In this document: piece after piece, positions 47,642-58,183 of the stretch
Layout of the letters: the number at the start of each line of letters is the position of its first letter
Numbering within the stretch: the first letter of the stretch is position 1
Assembly: GCA_036872755.1 (NCBI GenBank)
Contig: JAVHNS010000002.1
Coordinates: 4,092,001 to 4,156,000 of the forward strand
Reading direction: 5' to 3'
Source of the DNA: Orbilia blumenaviensis
Lineage: Eukaryota; Ascomycota; Orbiliomycetes; Orbiliales; Orbiliaceae
Length of the DNA stretch: 64,000 bases
The notes under the pieces: model-generated
Told to the model about the DNA's origin: nothing
Seen by the model: only the letters and a program-made list of their open reading frames with translations
Databases searched by the model: none
Program-made: the position numbers and the translations under genes

Positions 47642-48266
47642 AAGGGACAGTTTCCGTTCTTCCTCTCGTAGTGTCGAGATGTACTTTTGGAGGGAGCAGC
47701 ACACTTGTACTATCGCTTAATTATTCAAGCAATCAAAAGTATCGACAATCTTTTTGATCTAACAAATACATCATAAGTAATATATATAGTAAAATGTGAA
47801 ATTGACAAAGGAAATTTTGCCTTGTAGACACGCTATAGTGTGAAGCGTAAGTATTGGTGAGTATGTAAAAGTAGGGAAGGTTGGTTAAAAATTGTGTGAA
47901 ACACATGCAACCTTGTTGAATCGCACGGATCCCGAAGCAAATAGAGGGAACACATTTTCTTCTAAAAAAAAAAAAAAAAAAAAAGGAGGAATCTCCAAGG
48001 CAAAAAAAGCTACAAAAGAAAAGAATAAAGAAAAAAAAGAAAAAACTCCAGAGTATCTATCTCTTAAACGAATGACAGCTAATTTTTATAGCCTAGGTAT
48101 CGTGCATCTAACAAACTGTTGATTTTAGCCCACCCCACAAAAGCATTTAAACCCCAAAACTCCAATAGTAAATAAAAGAGATAACAAAGGAAAAGGTTTG
48201 ATTGTCTCGTAGACCAGACGTATATTGGATTTAATCGACGATATCGATATATATCCACGCATAAAA
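47642..48266. other. 3' spacer between convergent genes with A21 tract
   Basis: Convergent 3' regions. An A21 run lies at 47964-47984, followed by A/G-rich low complexity to about 48050. No gene is seen. Confidence 0.55.
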
Positions 48267-49304
48267 TCAGAGCATCCAAGCCTGATGACGATCACTCATC
48301 CCATCAATCTCCTCCATTTTATGTCTCCAAGGATCACAAACCGGACTGGCTTCAATGGGTGTTGACTCCATGGCTGGCATCCTCGGGACCATAGGCACGG
48401 AAAGCTTCAATTGCGGAACCATTGTAACAGGCTTCGTTTCTCCATTTGGGAGACGTGTGGTAAGGCACTGTCCCAACCCATTCCTTGCGGATGGTGGTAG
48501 ACAAGGAATTGGGGGAGGGGAGAGTGGTGTGGTGTAGACATGTGGTGATTGAGGGGCGCCATAAGAAGCGAAAATAAGGTACTGTGGGTTGCTACACATT
48601 TGCATCTGTGGCATTTGTTGTGGGGACGGAGATGGAGATGGAACTGGGCTTGGGATGGGATGGATATTATCACAGTCGGAATCGACAGCCTTGTTAGGCC
48701 AGCGTCTGCTCAGTCGTTTTGAAATCCTGCTAGCCATGGACTTTCTTTCTTCGACGGCTGGCTCCGGCTCCGGCCTAACGGCTTCGGTGAACGTGAGCTT
48801 TGTGGCTGGCGGAGAAAGAATTTTAAAGATCCTATGAAAGCGAGGGGTGGCGTCGAAGTCGAAAGTTCCTGCACGGGTGAATTCTGAAGAAGACGAGTTC
48901 TTCTTTTCGTCAGCTAGGTAGCTTATTTCTAATTCCTCTTCTTTAGATGACGTCGACGACTTTGTGAAGAAATGTGGAACTTGTGGAGAGGTGAGAGGGA
49001 ATGAAGAAGCCCCTGGAGTGGTCACCGAAATTGTTGGATTGCTGTTTGTGACATTAGGCCGGCGGCTTACGATACTGCCGCGGCTGTGGTTGTTACTGTA
49101 AACCAGATTTGGGCTTCGTGGGCCTGAAGCCTGGGCGCCAACTGCGCTAGCTGCTGGGACCTTAATGCTAGATGGAAGGATATTTCTCGAGGCATGACGA
49201 CGAGAAGGACGGGGCCCTTCTGGGGTTGTCTCTGCAGGATTCGAGGTCTTCTTATTCTTGCGGCGTTTGAAGATGCCGCCGAGGCACGAGAAGATAGAAG
49301 GCAT
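48267..49304 (-). CDS. Hypothetical disordered basic protein
   Basis: An intronless frame of 345 residues starting MPSIFSCLGGIFKRRKNKK. The cysteine/hydrophobic start and polybasic patch could allow membrane or nuclear association. The rest is rich in Ser, Pro and Thr with no folded-domain signature. A moderately conserved-looking stretch (FDFDATPRFHRIFKILSP) is followed by proline-rich runs (PIPSPVPSPSPSP) and the tail MEEIDGMSDRHQAWML. I do not recognise a family. The uninterrupted length and biased but non-repetitive composition support a real gene of low-complexity type. Confidence 0.55.
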   Translation of the reverse strand: MPSIFSCLGGIFKRRKNKKTSNPAETTPEGPRPSRRHASRNILPSSIKVPAASAVGAQASGPRSPNLVYSNNHSRGSIVSRRPNVTNSNPTISVTTPGASSFPLTSPQVPHFFTKSSTSSKEEELEISYLADEKKNSSSSEFTRAGTFDFDATPRFHRIFKILSPPATKLTFTEAVRPEPEPAVEERKSMASRISKRLSRRWPNKAVDSDCDNIHPIPSPVPSPSPSPQQMPQMQMCSNPQYLIFASYGAPQSPHVYTTPLSPPPIPCLPPSARNGLGQCLTTRLPNGETKPVTMVPQLKLSVPMVPRMPAMESTPIEASPVCDPWRHKMEEIDGMSDRHQAWML

Positions 49305-52300
49305 TTTGGTTTGTTTTAGGGCTAGAAGGTATGAATTTGATGTCTGTGAGATATTGATCTAGGGTATTGGCCAAGAAGCTTGAGGAAGGATGGGTACTAA
49401 CAGATTAAAATACGATAACTAGGTAAGTATTTATAGGCAGAGGTGTATATCAGTCGAACGCAAGCTTGAGGATGAGTTAGTCGGTTCGCAAGCTCGAAGC
49501 GAATATTGCTAGGGGTCGTCCTTCGGTTGGAGTTGGGAGTTTGGAAATTGGAAAGCTCGAGAGGGTATATTTGATATATGTTGGTGTGTAAAGCAGAGTA
49601 CTAGTATAGAGCAACTGAGGATGCTATCTATACATAGCTCGCTCGGACTGAATTGAAAATACAACTCTGAGATCAATCCCGAGACTTGGATAAATGGTAG
49701 TTGATCGATACAATAAAAAGACCGGAGAGTTAGACGGCTTGTCGATGATATAAAAGAATCCCTTTCGTAGAAGAATAATCGGTTCGTGATGCTAGCTATG
49801 ATCAATAAAGAGATAGCTTTAAAAACCCTTCCAACTTGTTAGATATAAGTGTTGGAATATTCTGCCGACTTTGCAGGATAAAATATTAAACAACAGTTCA
49901 CTGGTTGGGAATGCTGCACCACACGCAGGAAAAAGAAGAATAATGGTAACAATGCTATAGAAGAATGAGAAACTGCCGTCCACTGATTGACTCCGGCGTT
50001 TCAATGTCGCTTGCAAGCCTGCAGATGGAAAGAAGAAGGAGTACTCGAAGGAGGTTATCTTTGAGAGTAAATATACTCCATTCCATTCCACCTAGTTCCC
50101 ATTCCGTCTAGACCAGGCCGGTCAGGTCTCAGACGCAATGGCTGCTTTTCGACCCAGGGTTACCTGGCAATCCTTTGGAGTACATGTCATAGGTACATGT
50201 ACTTGCATGGTGCAGTACTTCGCCTAAGTACCAGGCCTATCTAGGAGGGTTGCTAGAAACGGCTTCTTGGTTGCGCCTTACCGGTTGTGAGAAGGTTACT
50301 CGAAGTTCTGGTAGCTGCGCCGGTTGACATGTACCGGATACGCAAAGGAACAACATCCTGGATCATTATCCCCACCCTTTGACAAGTGCTTAACTTAATG
50401 GGGAAATAAACGCTATCTGATATCAAAACAAAATATATAGACCACCTTTTCGCTCTCCATCTATTTTTGTAAAACTGGTATCGATATCGGGTTTTTCCCA
50501 ATCTGGTATTCTGGGAGAAGAGATGAAACGGGAGCATCGCGCCTGATATCGATAGGCGGTGAGACAGCTTTCTCAAAAGAAATGGAACGGGTCGTCTGAC
50601 TGGATCATACGAGATACCAACGTAACGGTTCGGAGCGCAAAAGTTAAAGTCTCTGACCTCCATAACCCGGCTGGGCCGGCGCATTAGAACATCGAGAAGA
50701 GGGAAGAGACAAAATGATTCGACGATTCAACCTTGCATGGTTCCTACGGTGGTGTCGCTCAAGCTACTGTTGGTGGTGGGGCTTCCCGTTCAAGCCTTTC
50801 GCCTTCATTGGGATTTCTCGGGAATGATTGGCTGGATACGCCTTGGCTTGCAGGGTTAGGAGCTGGAAGCGGCTCGCATAATGCCTTGTGATTGGTCCAC
50901 TTCAGCTGGAGCAGGCTGCTCTGTGGCCACTCACCGGTTCTTGAGTCTAAGCGCCCACACTTGCGCAATTGCAGCTTGGTGGAGAGTGTGTGCCATGGTC
51001 GACATGGTCTTATTATTAGGAACACGAACAACAACAGCTTGGGCAAGTGTGGATACCATCTTGACTTCCCTGGTTCTCGTCGTGTATTTTTTTTATTTTT
51101 GACAGCGTACGGGCCGGAACTGTAACTGAAACAAGCGGGCGGACGGGCACAAAAAAATTAAACACATGGACGACATATACTTTAGCTTTAGGCGCAAGCA
51201 CATTGTGATAGTGATTACTACGTTTCAAGATATGCACAGTGGCTCTTGAAATAGACGGGTTTCCCGCGTGAATGGGATATATCGAAGCTCAGATGAGAAA
51301 ATCATTCTCTAATAAGTTATGGATATCTAATTGAAAGTATCCAGCGGATGCGCGGAGATACTAGTACCGCAGTGGCGTCGGCATTAAGGTATTGTTTGAC
51401 TTTTTCATTTTTTCGTGTTTTCATTTTTTTATACATGCTTTTTCCTTCTTGTTCTGTTTTTTGTTTTATTGCAAAGCATTGCAATTAGATCCATCGGTCA
51501 CCTCTATACCGATATAAAAATATGGTGATAAGCCATACAGAACCTTAGCTCTAGCGCCGCCGGTGTAAGGATTGTGCGTCGATCACTTGCCCCCTGAATG
51601 CTGCTTGCATTGAACTCTCAGGGCTCTGAAATTCACAATCCACAATCCGCATTGGTATGTATACGTATGGTATGCAATTAACCCGGCCGGTCGGAGAAAT
51701 ATTACATGGTCAGGGTACACATCGACGTTGCAAAGCTTGGGGATGGTAACATATACTTCAGGTCGGGAATTGCGATGCGAATGATGGAAGGAAGAATGAT
51801 ATCTGCATATCGACGGCACAGCTATATTGATGCGCATAGTATGGGTCCTTTAAGCCTCTTGAGCTCTTCTTCGCTATTGAGTGGGTCGTAGCGTGCCACG
51901 CCGCTTGTTGTGAGATGCTGTCATACAATGTTTTGAGCGTTGTAGACGTACAGGGTTTTTATCTTATATCAGTTGGCCAATGATTAAGGTTTAGTGCCGC
52001 CATTTGGGATGTAAATGCGCAGGTGTTCCAGCCACTTGAATGCATGGCTCGAGAATGTTTATGCCACAGAAGGATGGACACGTCGTTCGGTTTAGCGTAG
52101 GATCCTAGAATTGCTGTCAGGGACGTCAAGTGGGAATTTGCATTTACCGGGACAGCGCAATGTAGTGTTCTCTAGGCTAATGTGCCTAGCCTCGGGTATA
52201 CCAATTAACTTCGTTTCGGCTGTAGTTACCGTTTAACGCGTTGTGGCGTGATAGCTTTAAAGCCGCTGTCGTACTGCATATGTTGTATTTTTACTGCAGT

Positions 52301-53337
52301 CAAGTGGCAGAGTACTGTTCCGGGTGTCGGTCATTTTGATTGCGAACCGTATTGCAATTTCTGTGTAACATTTACATGGAAATGGATAGCTGCTTGAATT
52401 TGGTTGTTGAAGTTCTACGGACCATCATGGGTTTTTTGGCTGTAGGCGTGCGCGTGCAAACCATGCCTTTGAAATGCAGGATCGATTGTAGGTTATTTTG
52501 CGGACTTCCAGAATATAGGTGTGGATGACATGAGTTTCTGGTCCCGCTGATATACTGGGTACCTGACTAAACAAATGGCAAAGCAGATATCATAAAATAC
52601 TATATTATGCTATTTTATAGAAAACTTATTTCTGAAGATGAGCAGCGTCTTGGAGGTAGAATTGGTGATGTATGTAACATCAATGCTGATATTATACGGT
52701 ATTAGAGCTGTAGAGGTTCTAAGCCTCCATGCTTATAATCTTATAATGACCCTAGGTACTTACCTATCTAGATAACCGCCCACGTGCCGTCGCTCTACAT
52801 TATGTTGGAAGGCATGTACTTGGGTATGCCGACCTCTGTAGCTCGTCGCACCAGCACACTTGAGGTCAGAAATTATGTGTTGAGGATCGCAGCAAAATGT
52901 GTTGACGTCACACAGAGTTGACCTTGTGTTGCTCTGCCAACGACCTGGCAACACCGCCCGGTAAACAGACGCCAACACACAACCCGAGCGCTCTCATTGT
53001 ATAGCTCCAAAAGTCATGTAAACATTCAAACCATCAACCATCTCCAGACGGTGGTTTTTGCGACTTCATAATCATTTTCACGGAAAATTTCTTTGGTATG
53101 TTAGGATCTTCGTATGGATGCTGCCCAGTTCTACAGCTAACACATCGTACCTACCACAGCCCGGGTGTTACATACTATCACGAAGGTCGATACCAATTGA
53201 ACTGGTCAGGTTACCTCAACACCCCTCTTTGGTGAGCTGACCGCCGAGTAGGTCCCCGGATAGAGCCTTCGCTCTCCAGTTATTCATTGAAACTTGCTAT
53301 CGCTACCATCATCAAAAAAAAAAAAAAAAAAAAAAAA
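49305..53337. other. 4-kb intergenic region without a convincing gene
   Basis: Contains only short frames. The longest, on the minus strand at 50253-50684 (143 codons), is Arg-rich and shows no domain. T-rich tracts lie at 51075-51100 and 51405-51460. Partial CCTAGG-type palindromes occur near 50190-50250 and 52750-52770. The last 25 bases are an A run that abuts the start codon of the next gene. Confidence 0.5.
53314..53337 (+). promoter_or_regulatory. Poly(A) leader directly upstream of a start codon
   Basis: Twenty-four consecutive A residues immediately precede the ATG at 53338. If the tract is transcribed, the start codon sits in a pure poly(A) context. In yeast, long A runs just before the AUG can bind poly(A)-binding protein and change initiation. 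Here that role is inference. Confidence 0.45.
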
Positions 53338-54927
53338 ATGGCACCAATAGCATCAACCCTCAAGGATGCCCTCATCGACATCTACACCCGGTCTGCCGAT
53401 GGCCTCTTCAGCGCCCCGGTTGACACGGCAATGGCCCAATCCCTTGAAAAGAGGAACCCATATGTAAACCCCAAAGATTTCTCCAAAGGCATAATCGCTA
53501 TCTTCGCTATACTTGGAGGGACCATGGCGTTTTCGGTATGGTGGTTCTTTCTGAAAAGAGGCGGATTTACTTGGAAGGAAGAAGACTGGGATGACTACAA
53601 GTCTTCGGTTCTTAGAAGGAAAGGTCCAGATGGGAAGACTATCTCCTCGGGTAGTACTCGCGCTCCAGATACCGTTGTCACCGATTTGACCTATCAAACC
53701 GAAGGAACGAGCGACTACGCACAAACCGAGAAGCAATCACAAGCAGGTAGCAGTAGCCGTGGTGGCGGCCGTAAGGCCCGTGGTAGTGATCGTGGTGGCG
53801 GTCGTCGCGAAGCTGCTCCGAAGGCGAAATGGCAAGCGGCTAAACCTGAGCGCAGTAATAGCAAGCGTAGTATCTTCTCTCGCTGGGGACGCAAGCGCGA
53901 TCATTCGCCTACTTCTACTAACCGTGACCCTGACCTTGAGTCATATGCCGATGAGGAACCGGCTCGCATGAAGTCTTACAATCCCCACCCTGTTCAAGCC
54001 CCATCTGTCATCGCAGAATCCGATATCTCTGAGGCTCGGCTTGATCAGCGGGGCACTGGTTTTGCGACAAAACATGTTGGTCGAAACCCTTCTCGTTATG
54101 CATACGCATATGCACCCACCGAAGGCTCTGATAAATCCAAGCCAATGGGTCCACGTCAATCCACCAAGAAGTCCAGGCGCGCTGAATCCTCGTCCTCGTC
54201 TCGTTCTGCTGCTCCGAAACGTAAATCAACCCAACGAGCAGCTGCGCAGCCAGACCTTTCTACGATTCCTGACGAAACCGAAGGTTCTCGCCGTATGTCC
54301 TTCGAAGCCTCTGATGACGCTGCCTTTACTGTCTACTCTGAATCCATTTCCCGTCCATCACCAGCTGTCACCTCTCCATCGAAGAAAATAGCAACCTCAG
54401 GTTCCAAGGGCACAAAGACCTATTCGTACCCAATGGGCAGAGACCCGACTAAACGCGGCTCGACATCTAGGCGCGCCCACCAAAAATCACAGTATTCCTC
54501 TTCTTCTCGTACCGGTCGTAAGGAATCTGCAGGCACCTACCGAACCGCTAGCACCGATTCTTCGGATAGTGAATGCCCGTCTGACTGCTCCTGCTGCACG
54601 ACCGACTCCGACTCCGACTCCGACAATGAGACCGATCTTTCTCAGCAATTCAGGGAATCCGCCCGTGGTGATTTGGGGACAAAGGTTTATCATCACCCCA
54701 TGGGCCTTGGCATCAATCCCAAGAGAATTAGCTCCCCCGTCCCAACAGGTCAGATTACTATGGGTAAACAACGTGGAAAGCAACCACAGCCCGCAGGTGG
54801 GCGTATAACTGCGGCCAGAAGCTATCGACAGGAGAGCCGTGGTAGCTTGAGCAGTGATAGCGAGGGCGATAGCGGAAACGAGACCGTTACTTCGAGGGTC
54901 AAGAAGGCACTGAACGGTCATAGATAA
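53338..54927 (+). CDS. Single-pass membrane protein with long basic disordered tail, unknown function
   Basis: An intronless frame of 529 residues. After about 55 residues, a conserved fungal block appears: LEKRNPYVNPKDFSKG, a membrane helix (IIAIFAILGGTMAFSVWWFF), then FTWKEEDWDDYKSSVLRRKGPDGKT. I recognise this juxtamembrane block from uncharacterised proteins of many filamentous ascomycetes. The remaining 400 residues are Ser/Arg/Lys-rich and disordered. They contain an RGGG-type stretch, three short recurrences of a PMG motif (SKPMGPRQS, YSYPMGRDP, HHPMGLGIN) and an acidic Ser/Asp run (DSDSDSDNETD). The ATG is preceded by the A24 tract. The in-frame poly-Lys extension upstream has no ATG and is probably not translated. 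Function is unknown. Confidence 0.75.
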   Translation: MAPIASTLKDALIDIYTRSADGLFSAPVDTAMAQSLEKRNPYVNPKDFSKGIIAIFAILGGTMAFSVWWFFLKRGGFTWKEEDWDDYKSSVLRRKGPDGKTISSGSTRAPDTVVTDLTYQTEGTSDYAQTEKQSQAGSSSRGGGRKARGSDRGGGRREAAPKAKWQAAKPERSNSKRSIFSRWGRKRDHSPTSTNRDPDLESYADEEPARMKSYNPHPVQAPSVIAESDISEARLDQRGTGFATKHVGRNPSRYAYAYAPTEGSDKSKPMGPRQSTKKSRRAESSSSSRSAAPKRKSTQRAAAQPDLSTIPDETEGSRRMSFEASDDAAFTVYSESISRPSPAVTSPSKKIATSGSKGTKTYSYPMGRDPTKRGSTSRRAHQKSQYSSSSRTGRKESAGTYRTASTDSSDSECPSDCSCCTTDSDSDSDNETDLSQQFRESARGDLGTKVYHHPMGLGINPKRISSPVPTGQITMGKQRGKQPQPAGGRITAARSYRQESRGSLSSDSEGDSGNETVTSRVKKALNGHR

Positions 54928-55607
54928 GCTCATGGAGCGTATTTATCATTTTTGGGCTTGAAGTTTTTCTTCTTCTTCTTTTTCTTGGATGAAATGGAAG
55001 GGGGTTATTTGGAGTGGCCTTAGTTTTACGGTTGATCACCGTGGTTGTTTTGCTTGCTATACTGGCGTCGATTCGGTTGGATATGGCCGCTCTACGCACA
55101 CAGATCTATTACTTTTTGTCTAATGTATTTTCATTTGCTTATGTACTTTAAGAGGCAATGCTGGATTTGCCTCCGGTTTTGCATAGTTCTACATGGATGT
55201 TTGCTTTCGGTTTCTTGTGGTACTTTTTTATGTTTTCACGTATCATGTTTTACTCACATCCACATACACAATCACCGCCATCTGAATACCTAACTATCAA
55301 TGATAATGAATCCCCTTGCAATAATGAGTTCCATTTAAGCCGTGATATCCTGTAGTTTATTTAGCACAGACGGGAGTGGCCAGCCTATACCATCCATGTA
55401 TAACCATACATTCATCAGACACTCATCATAAACCTTCCAGAGTTGAACGCACTTTCACTGATTACCCCAATAACAGGTATAAACCCAATAACCAATTGTA
55501 ACCCAGTAATAGCAAAAATAGACGGCCCAGTTTTTAAAAAGAAAAAGGGGAGAAGACAAGAATTCGAACCTGTCTCGAGAAAACGAAGCTTAATGACTTC
55601 GAGCATC
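54928..55607. other. 3' spacer between convergent genes
   Basis: 3' flanks of two convergent genes with TTC-rich DNA near 54960-54990 and no recognisable gene. A GGTTCGAAT 9-mer on the minus strand at about 55564 resembles a tRNA T-loop, but no tRNA folds around it. Confidence 0.5.
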
Positions 55608-57425
55608 CTACTCAGCCTTCCTAATATCCTCGAATTGCAGGATCTCAATTCTGTCATGCTCGATTTCAACTCTAACAGCCCTGGAGGCCTCTAGTGCCAC
55701 TGCTGCCCCCCCCTTGTCCGCAACATTGGCGATCTGCAAAGTCGTTCTTCCTAAGGTGTTCTTCGGCGTATTCCTTGTCATTCTCGTCTTTTGCGTCCTA
55801 GGAACAGAATTCCTGTCCCTTAAAGTCTTCCTCCCCCGTAAAGTCCCCGTTGTAAGGGTCGGGATCTCTACCTGCGTGCTTAAAACAGCACTCGTGGGAA
55901 TATTCTCGTTCGTAATGGGGGTTGGCGAAGAATCGAGGTCGATATCTTCAAATGTGGAAGTTCCCGGGGATGAACATGACGAATTCATGGTATTGATGGT
56001 ATCTCTATCCTCAGAGAGGATAATAGATTGGCGGTCATCTTCATCATCGATCCGATGGATGCGAATAGTGCCTGTGGCCGAAACAACATCCTCTTCTTCT
56101 TCTTCATCATCCTCACCCACTATATCCTTGTTGAAAGCATGGGCAAAGTCTCTGATTGAAGTCTTCGCCAAGTCATCTGGATCAGCCTGAACATTTCCCT
56201 GCAATCCCTCCCTACCATTTTCATCATCCTCATCATCCTCCGCCCTTTTCTTCTGGAAACTAAACAATCGATTGCCCGTCTCTAACTTCTGTCTCTCCAA
56301 AGCTCTTTTCTTCAACTCTATTCCCCTTTTCCAGAACCCACTGGCCTGCTTTGCTCCCTTTCCATCATCTTCATCCGCCTCTTCCCTTTCGGGCGTAGTA
56401 ACCCCATCTCGAGTCTGATCAAACCCAAACTTCAAAAGCCTCCTTGTCAGACTTCTTGCCATACTGGGATTATACGGTTCCCTAGGGTCGACTTTTTCAA
56501 ACATCGGCGGTGTGTTTATACTAAACCCCGAAGTCTCACTATCAAAAGTTCCAACACTACTTCCCGCACCCGCTGCATTTCCCTTGTAACTCGTACCCCC
56601 AATCGTAACCCGAGTGACAATATCCACATTTGAAGAAGAAGAATCGGCAGAACCATCATGACGGCCGCCAAGCTTCCCTTTATCCGCATCGGGATTCGAA
56701 TTCGTGCCTTTTGAAAACCGACTGCTCCCCACACTTTCTTCATCAATAGCCTCCAACCTCGCCTGACTCTTCCCCCAAGGAACCCACCCGCTCCAAAAGT
56801 TCAACCGATGACGTCCTCTGTAAGCCCTTTGCGCAGCGTTGTAAGTACTATGCATTACATGCCCCAAAGTTCCGTAACCCCCAGTGCGAGGCACCCTGTG
56901 AGCAGTCTGTGGGTAGGCAACACTGGTAACCGTCCCCGTTCTTTCCGCGAAATTGGCGTTAAGTACCGCTTCCCGTTGGTCATGCAACGATACAGCCAAC
57001 CTTCTTTCATGATAATTCGACGGGCCAGCAGCTCCAACAGCATCATCAGTGGTGTCAATAGCTCTCCCCTGCATAGGCGAAATATTCCTAGACCTATTCC
57101 CACCAGGCTCAAGAAAAAGCAACGGCACCGTGCTATTCCCACTGACTTCTCTCCTCGGCGTGCTGACTCTATTGGGTGGTCTTCTCATATCCTTTGCAGG
57201 AAACGGCAAAATATAATAATCCCTCCCGCTGGTAACATATTCCGGCCAGCTTTTCTGCGCTGAGGCACGTCGATCCACATCATCCAGTCGAGCGCGCTCT
57301 TTCCGACGGTGGTAGGCGAAACAGATGAAAATCGGAGAGCCGAGTAGGATGCTAAACATTATTAACAGTCCGACGAACTGCCAGAGCGGCATGTGGGTGT
57401 GGCCAAAATAGTATTCTGCCATCAT
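55608..57425 (-). CDS. Single-pass membrane protein with acidic disordered tail, unknown function
   Basis: An intronless frame of 605 residues. The first 20 residues are followed by a strong helix (FVGLLIMFSILLGSPIFICF) and then a stop-transfer basic run (HRRKERARLDD), so the long C-terminal part should be cytosolic. A possibly conserved segment WPEYVTSGRDYYILPFP follows. The rest is Ser/Thr/Asp-rich with acidic stretches (EDDEDDEN, DDEEEEEDVV) and a more ordered C-terminal end (GGAAVALEASRAVRVEIEHD then RIEILQFEDIRKAE). I cannot name the family. Two consecutive ATGs start the frame. A strong minus-strand reading over 1.8 kb supports it as real. Confidence 0.65.
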   Translation of the reverse strand: MMAEYYFGHTHMPLWQFVGLLIMFSILLGSPIFICFAYHRRKERARLDDVDRRASAQKSWPEYVTSGRDYYILPFPAKDMRRPPNRVSTPRREVSGNSTVPLLFLEPGGNRSRNISPMQGRAIDTTDDAVGAAGPSNYHERRLAVSLHDQREAVLNANFAERTGTVTSVAYPQTAHRVPRTGGYGTLGHVMHSTYNAAQRAYRGRHRLNFWSGWVPWGKSQARLEAIDEESVGSSRFSKGTNSNPDADKGKLGGRHDGSADSSSSNVDIVTRVTIGGTSYKGNAAGAGSSVGTFDSETSGFSINTPPMFEKVDPREPYNPSMARSLTRRLLKFGFDQTRDGVTTPEREEADEDDGKGAKQASGFWKRGIELKKRALERQKLETGNRLFSFQKKRAEDDEDDENGREGLQGNVQADPDDLAKTSIRDFAHAFNKDIVGEDDEEEEEDVVSATGTIRIHRIDDEDDRQSIILSEDRDTINTMNSSCSSPGTSTFEDIDLDSSPTPITNENIPTSAVLSTQVEIPTLTTGTLRGRKTLRDRNSVPRTQKTRMTRNTPKNTLGRTTLQIANVADKGGAAVALEASRAVRVEIEHDRIEILQFEDIRKAE

Positions 57426-58183
57426 TGTTGAGGGTAAGGATAGTAGTAATGAAGACTGTATTAGGTATAGAGTAACAGTGTATTTAGGACGTCGGCCGTA
57501 TTATATGTAGAAGAGCATGTATAATTGTATGTAGGTATGGAGTAAGCAAAAAAGTAGCGTAATCAGGTACACCAACTTCAGATGGAGCAGATGCCCCGAG
57601 GAGGTGTATTTAATTGGGGAGGCAGGAACAGCAGCTTTTTCTCAGATATTTATTAAAGGTCCTTTGACTATGAAACTAAGTACCTAGGTACCCAATCGAG
57701 TACTGCAATCGCTTTTAATTCCTACTTGGAAACAGGACGTAAATACAGACACATACTTATATGACACAATAATAGCTGAACCAGATCCGTGGCAGCATGG
57801 TCGGATCTGCCTCTGTTGCATTTTATACAAATCGTGTGTTGTCGGTGCACCAACGACTTTAAAGTTATTCACAATTGCTCTAAAACACTACCCCTCTATT
57901 GACACACAGTAATCATTTAAAGTAAAAAAAAAAAAAAAAAAAAAAATAACCAAAAAGGACAGCCATTTGTATTTATGTAAGAAAAAAGGGAAAGGGAAAC
58001 GGAAGCAGCAAACACAGAAAGAGAAAGAGAAAGTGTGCGCATGGTAGGTAATAACAGACAAATGGAAGCCTCATCATCATCATCATCATCATCATCAGTG
58101 TAAGCTGTGGGGGGTACCGTGGCTATTGTGGACTGACATGCCATGGCCCTCTGAAATCAAATACAGCCTCCCTCTCTGTTTCT
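57426..58183. other. intergenic spacer with A23 and CAT repeats
   Basis: The region between two minus-strand genes comprises the promoter of the gene starting at 57425 and the 3' flank of the deubiquitinase gene. It contains a TACCTAGGTA palindrome (57680-57689), an A23 run (57924-57946) and a CAT trinucleotide repeat (58071-58096). Confidence 0.55.
58071..58096. repeat. CAT/ATG trinucleotide microsatellite
   Basis: About eight to nine tandem CAT units lie roughly 90 bases downstream of the deubiquitinase stop codon, so they are probably in its 3' UTR. Confidence 0.85.

Noticed and set aside
53287..53337. In-frame poly-Lys N-terminal extension of the 53338 gene
   Set aside because: The extension has no ATG (it would need a TTG start). 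The first ATG in frame is 53338.
55540..55610. tRNA-like T-loop (GGTTCGAAT on the minus strand) beside an A-box-like GGCTGAGTAGG
   Set aside because: The T-stem pairs at only about three of five positions, no matching acceptor stem exists, and the A-box-like part is the 3' end of the coding frame that stops at 55608.
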